Positions 62,431 to 64,000 of a stretch of 64,000 bases of DNA are shown piece by piece (within the stretch, counting starts at the first letter, position 1; each line of letters opens with the position of its first letter). A model generated the notes under the pieces. It ran no database searches and had not been told where the DNA came from. It worked only from the letters and a program-made list of their open reading frames with translations. The translations under genes were made by a program, and so were the position numbers. The DNA comes from Neisseria uirgultaei. GTDB lineage: Bacteria; Pseudomonadota; Gammaproteobacteria; Burkholderiales; Neisseriaceae. Location of the stretch: positions 62,001 through 126,000 of the forward strand of contig NZ_CAUIYF010000005.1 of NCBI RefSeq assembly GCF_962719845.1. The letters are read 5' to 3'.

Positions 62431-62545
62431 GGATTCCCTAACGGATTCCCTAACGGATTCCCTAACGGATTCCCTAACGGATTCCCTAACGGATTCCCTA
62501 ACGGATTCCCTAACGGATTCCCTAACGGATTCCCTAACGGATTCC
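62431..62545 (+). repeat. 12-bp tandem repeat, 9.6 copies of GGATTCCCTAAC
   Basis: Nine perfect copies plus a 7-base partial copy in the leader of the porin gene. The unit length is a multiple of three and one frame is open throughout, encoding Asp-Ser-Leu-Thr repeats in frame with the porin. See findings. Confidence 0.95.
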
Positions 62546-62584
62546 GATATTCAAAAAATTTTGAACATTTTTAGGAATCAAGAA

Positions 62585-63103
62585 ATGAAAAAACTCCTTA
62601 CTGCATTAACCGTGCTTGCCCTTCCCGCTGCCGCATTTGCCGCCGACAACCAACCGGGCGTTTATGTACAGGGCGATGCGGGTCTTGCCTCCATCCACGC
62701 CGATGGCGAAACATTCAACAATTTCCTCCCGCGCGTTTCCGTCGGCTTCGATGCCGGCGATATGCGTATTGCCGCAGACTACTACCGCGTCCGCGACAAA
62801 ATTGACGACGCTACCGCCACACTCCAAGGCGCAGGCGTTGCCGTCATCAAAGACTTCAACACCAATTCCATCGTCAAACCTTATGTCGGCGCGCGTTTGG
62901 GACTGAACCGATTGACCGTAAAAGATGAAGACGGAAAATACAGTAAAACAAAAGCAAGCATCGGCGCATTGGGCGGTGTCGGCTTTGAAGTCGCTCCCAA
63001 CGTTACTTTGGATTTGGGCTACCGCTTCAATTATTTGGGCAAACTTGACGATACAAGGGTATTTGCCAACGAATATACCGCCGGTGTCCGTGTGAAATTC
63101 TAA
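62585..63103 (+). CDS. Opa/NspA-like outer membrane beta-barrel protein
   Basis: 172 aa from the ATG at 62585, eight bases after AGGA; signal peptide to about residue 19 (Ala-Phe-Ala-Ala-Asp). Eight-strand barrel with Gly-Val-Tyr-Val-Gln-Gly-Asp-Ala, Val-Lys-Pro-Tyr-Val-Gly-Ala-Arg-Leu-Gly-Leu-Asn-Arg and C-terminal Ala-Gly-Val-Arg-Val-Lys-Phe, as in NspA, but it is a distinct paralogue. Phe at the C terminus is the outer membrane assembly signal. An in-frame ORF extends upstream to 62366 through the repeat, but starting there would bury the signal peptide. Confidence 0.88.
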   Translation: MKKLLTALTVLALPAAAFAADNQPGVYVQGDAGLASIHADGETFNNFLPRVSVGFDAGDMRIAADYYRVRDKIDDATATLQGAGVAVIKDFNTNSIVKPYVGARLGLNRLTVKDEDGKYSKTKASIGALGGVGFEVAPNVTLDLGYRFNYLGKLDDTRVFANEYTAGVRVKF

Positions 63104-63198
63104 CCCCCGAAACCGGCATCCGCCGGCAAGCCGACCGCCGCCATTGCGGCGGTTTTCCGTTTCCGCAAAAATCAAAAACAAATGCCTAAAATCCCGTC

Positions 63199-63430
63199 AT
63201 TCCCGCAAAAAATGGGGATCCGTTTTTTAAGCTTCGTTTTTTTGAATTTCAGGCAACTTCTAAATCGTCATTCCCGCGAAAACAGAAACCTAAAATCCCA
63301 TCATTCCCAAAAAACAGAAACCCAAAACCTCGTCATTCCCGCGCAAGCGGGAATCCGGGCATCTGACGCTGCGGCAATTTGTCGGAAATAACCGAAACTC
63401 AAAAAACCGGATTCCCGCCTGCGCGGGAAT
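63199..63430. repeat. dRS3 units after the porin gene
   Basis: About four dRS3-like units, the last being ATTCCCGCCTGCGCGGGAAT at 63411-63430; the first is degenerate. They fill the 380-bp interval between convergent genes, with no gene visible. Confidence 0.8.
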
Positions 63431-63484
63431 GACGGCGCAAAGATTTCCGCCTATCCGGCAACCATCAAACACCGCCTCCCAACT

Positions 63485-64000
63485 TTATTTTTGATGCGAC
63501 AGCCGGCCGGCAACCAAAGTGGTGGCGATGACGACAAACACGCCCAAGGCGGACACGGGCGACAAATGTTCGCCCAAAATCAAAACCGCCAACAGCACGC
63601 CGACGACGGGTTCGAGCGAAATCAACAGTCCCGACACGTTTGCCGGAACACGGCTCATCCCCTTGTTCCACAACCAATAGGCGTACCAGCTGCACCCCAC
63701 GCCCAAATACAGCAGCGACACCACGCCCTGCCAGCTCCAATGCACGGTATAACTCTGCGCCAGGGCAAGCGAAAACGGTAGGCACATCAGCGATGCGGCG
63801 GCAATGGAAACAGATGTGAATGCCGGTGCGCCGATGCGGGCAATCAGCCTTTGCGTCGGGCGGACTGCCGTGCAGAAACCGATTCCTGCAAGCAGCACCA
63901 GAAAACAGCCGAACCAGCCGACTTCGCCACCCTCTTCCGCACCGCCCGCCATCAGCAGCGCAATGCCGACAAACGCTGCCACACCGCATATCCAGTGGTA
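63485..64000 (-). CDS. EamA/DMT-family transporter (5' end outside window)
   Basis: The C-terminal 171 codons of a drug/metabolite transporter. At least five hydrophobic segments, with Ser-Leu-Glu-Pro-Val-Val-Gly-Val-Leu-Leu-Ala-Val-Leu-Ile-Leu-Gly-Glu, the last EamA repeat hallmark, followed by Val-Ser-Ala-Leu-Gly-Val. The reading frame continues without a stop to base 64000. Substrate unknown. Confidence 0.85.
   Translation of the reverse strand, partial: YHWICGVAAFVGIALLMAGGAEEGGEVGWFGCFLVLLAGIGFCTAVRPTQRLIARIGAPAFTSVSIAAASLMCLPFSLALAQSYTVHWSWQGVVSLLYLGVGCSWYAYWLWNKGMSRVPANVSGLLISLEPVVGVLLAVLILGEHLSPVSALGVFVVIATTLVAGRLSHQK

Noticed and set aside
62431..62545. CRISPR-like array
   Set aside because: The units are adjacent with no spacers and only 12 bp long. 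It is a simple tandem repeat.

Overview
The window is a stretch of a Neisseria chromosome, most likely Neisseria meningitidis. The evidence is dense copies of the 12-mer DNA uptake sequence (DUS, ATGCCGTCTGAA), often as inverted pairs acting as terminators, full-length and shortened Correia elements (TATAGTGGATTAA ends), many dRS3 repeats (ATTCCC-N8-GGGAAT) in arrays, and a tbpBA operon. The short TbpB (603 aa) looks like isotype I, which in my recollection is typical of ST-11-type meningococci; strain assignment is inference. There is no intact prophage, CRISPR array or insertion sequence.

Layout. 1-4.9 kb: end of a CHCC zinc-finger gene, a DMP19-type DNA mimic, tyrB, hemC, ybeY, corC. 5-13.7 kb: two NhaC-type antiporters, a FucP/GluP sugar permease, a small DedA-like protein, nth, a lipoprotein HtrA protease and nagZ, then tRNA-Pro. 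14.3-18.5 kb: queuosine genes queE, queD and queC with two DUF genes, a preQ1-I riboswitch in front of queC, an AT-rich island with a probable contact-dependent-toxin remnant, and a decayed WrbA-like gene. 18.6-31.5 kb: YihY protein, argC, recG, secB, glutaredoxin, RNase G, a two-component system, an FMN reductase, PBP3/dacB and a frameshifted MmcQ/YjbR gene; tRNA-Asn follows. 31.7-35.8 kb: a five-gene operon with a Ras-like GTPase, roadblock proteins, a degenerate receiver protein and a FimV-like TPR protein. 36-44.7 kb: rlmD, an L,D-transpeptidase, a PepSY protein, aspS, a DUF502 protein, pldA, rpsT and potD. 44.7-51.4 kb: tbpB-tbpA, flanked on both sides by dRS3/NIME arrays that share direct repeats. 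51.4-60.8 kb: murI, tsaE, amiC, a Fic-like protein lacking the catalytic His, an RlmL-type methyltransferase, a Nudix protein, acpS, pdxJ, recO and pheA. 60.8-64 kb: a Bcr/CflA exporter, an Opa/NspA-like porin behind a 12-bp tandem repeat, and a partial EamA transporter.

Most genes are core metabolism, cell wall and RNA maintenance. The strongest candidates for under-described biology are the conservon-like GTPase/roadblock operon, the catalytically degenerate Fic protein, the 12-bp repeat tract before the porin gene, the direct repeats around tbpBA, the long 5' UTR hairpin of RNase G, and the toxin-cassette remnant.
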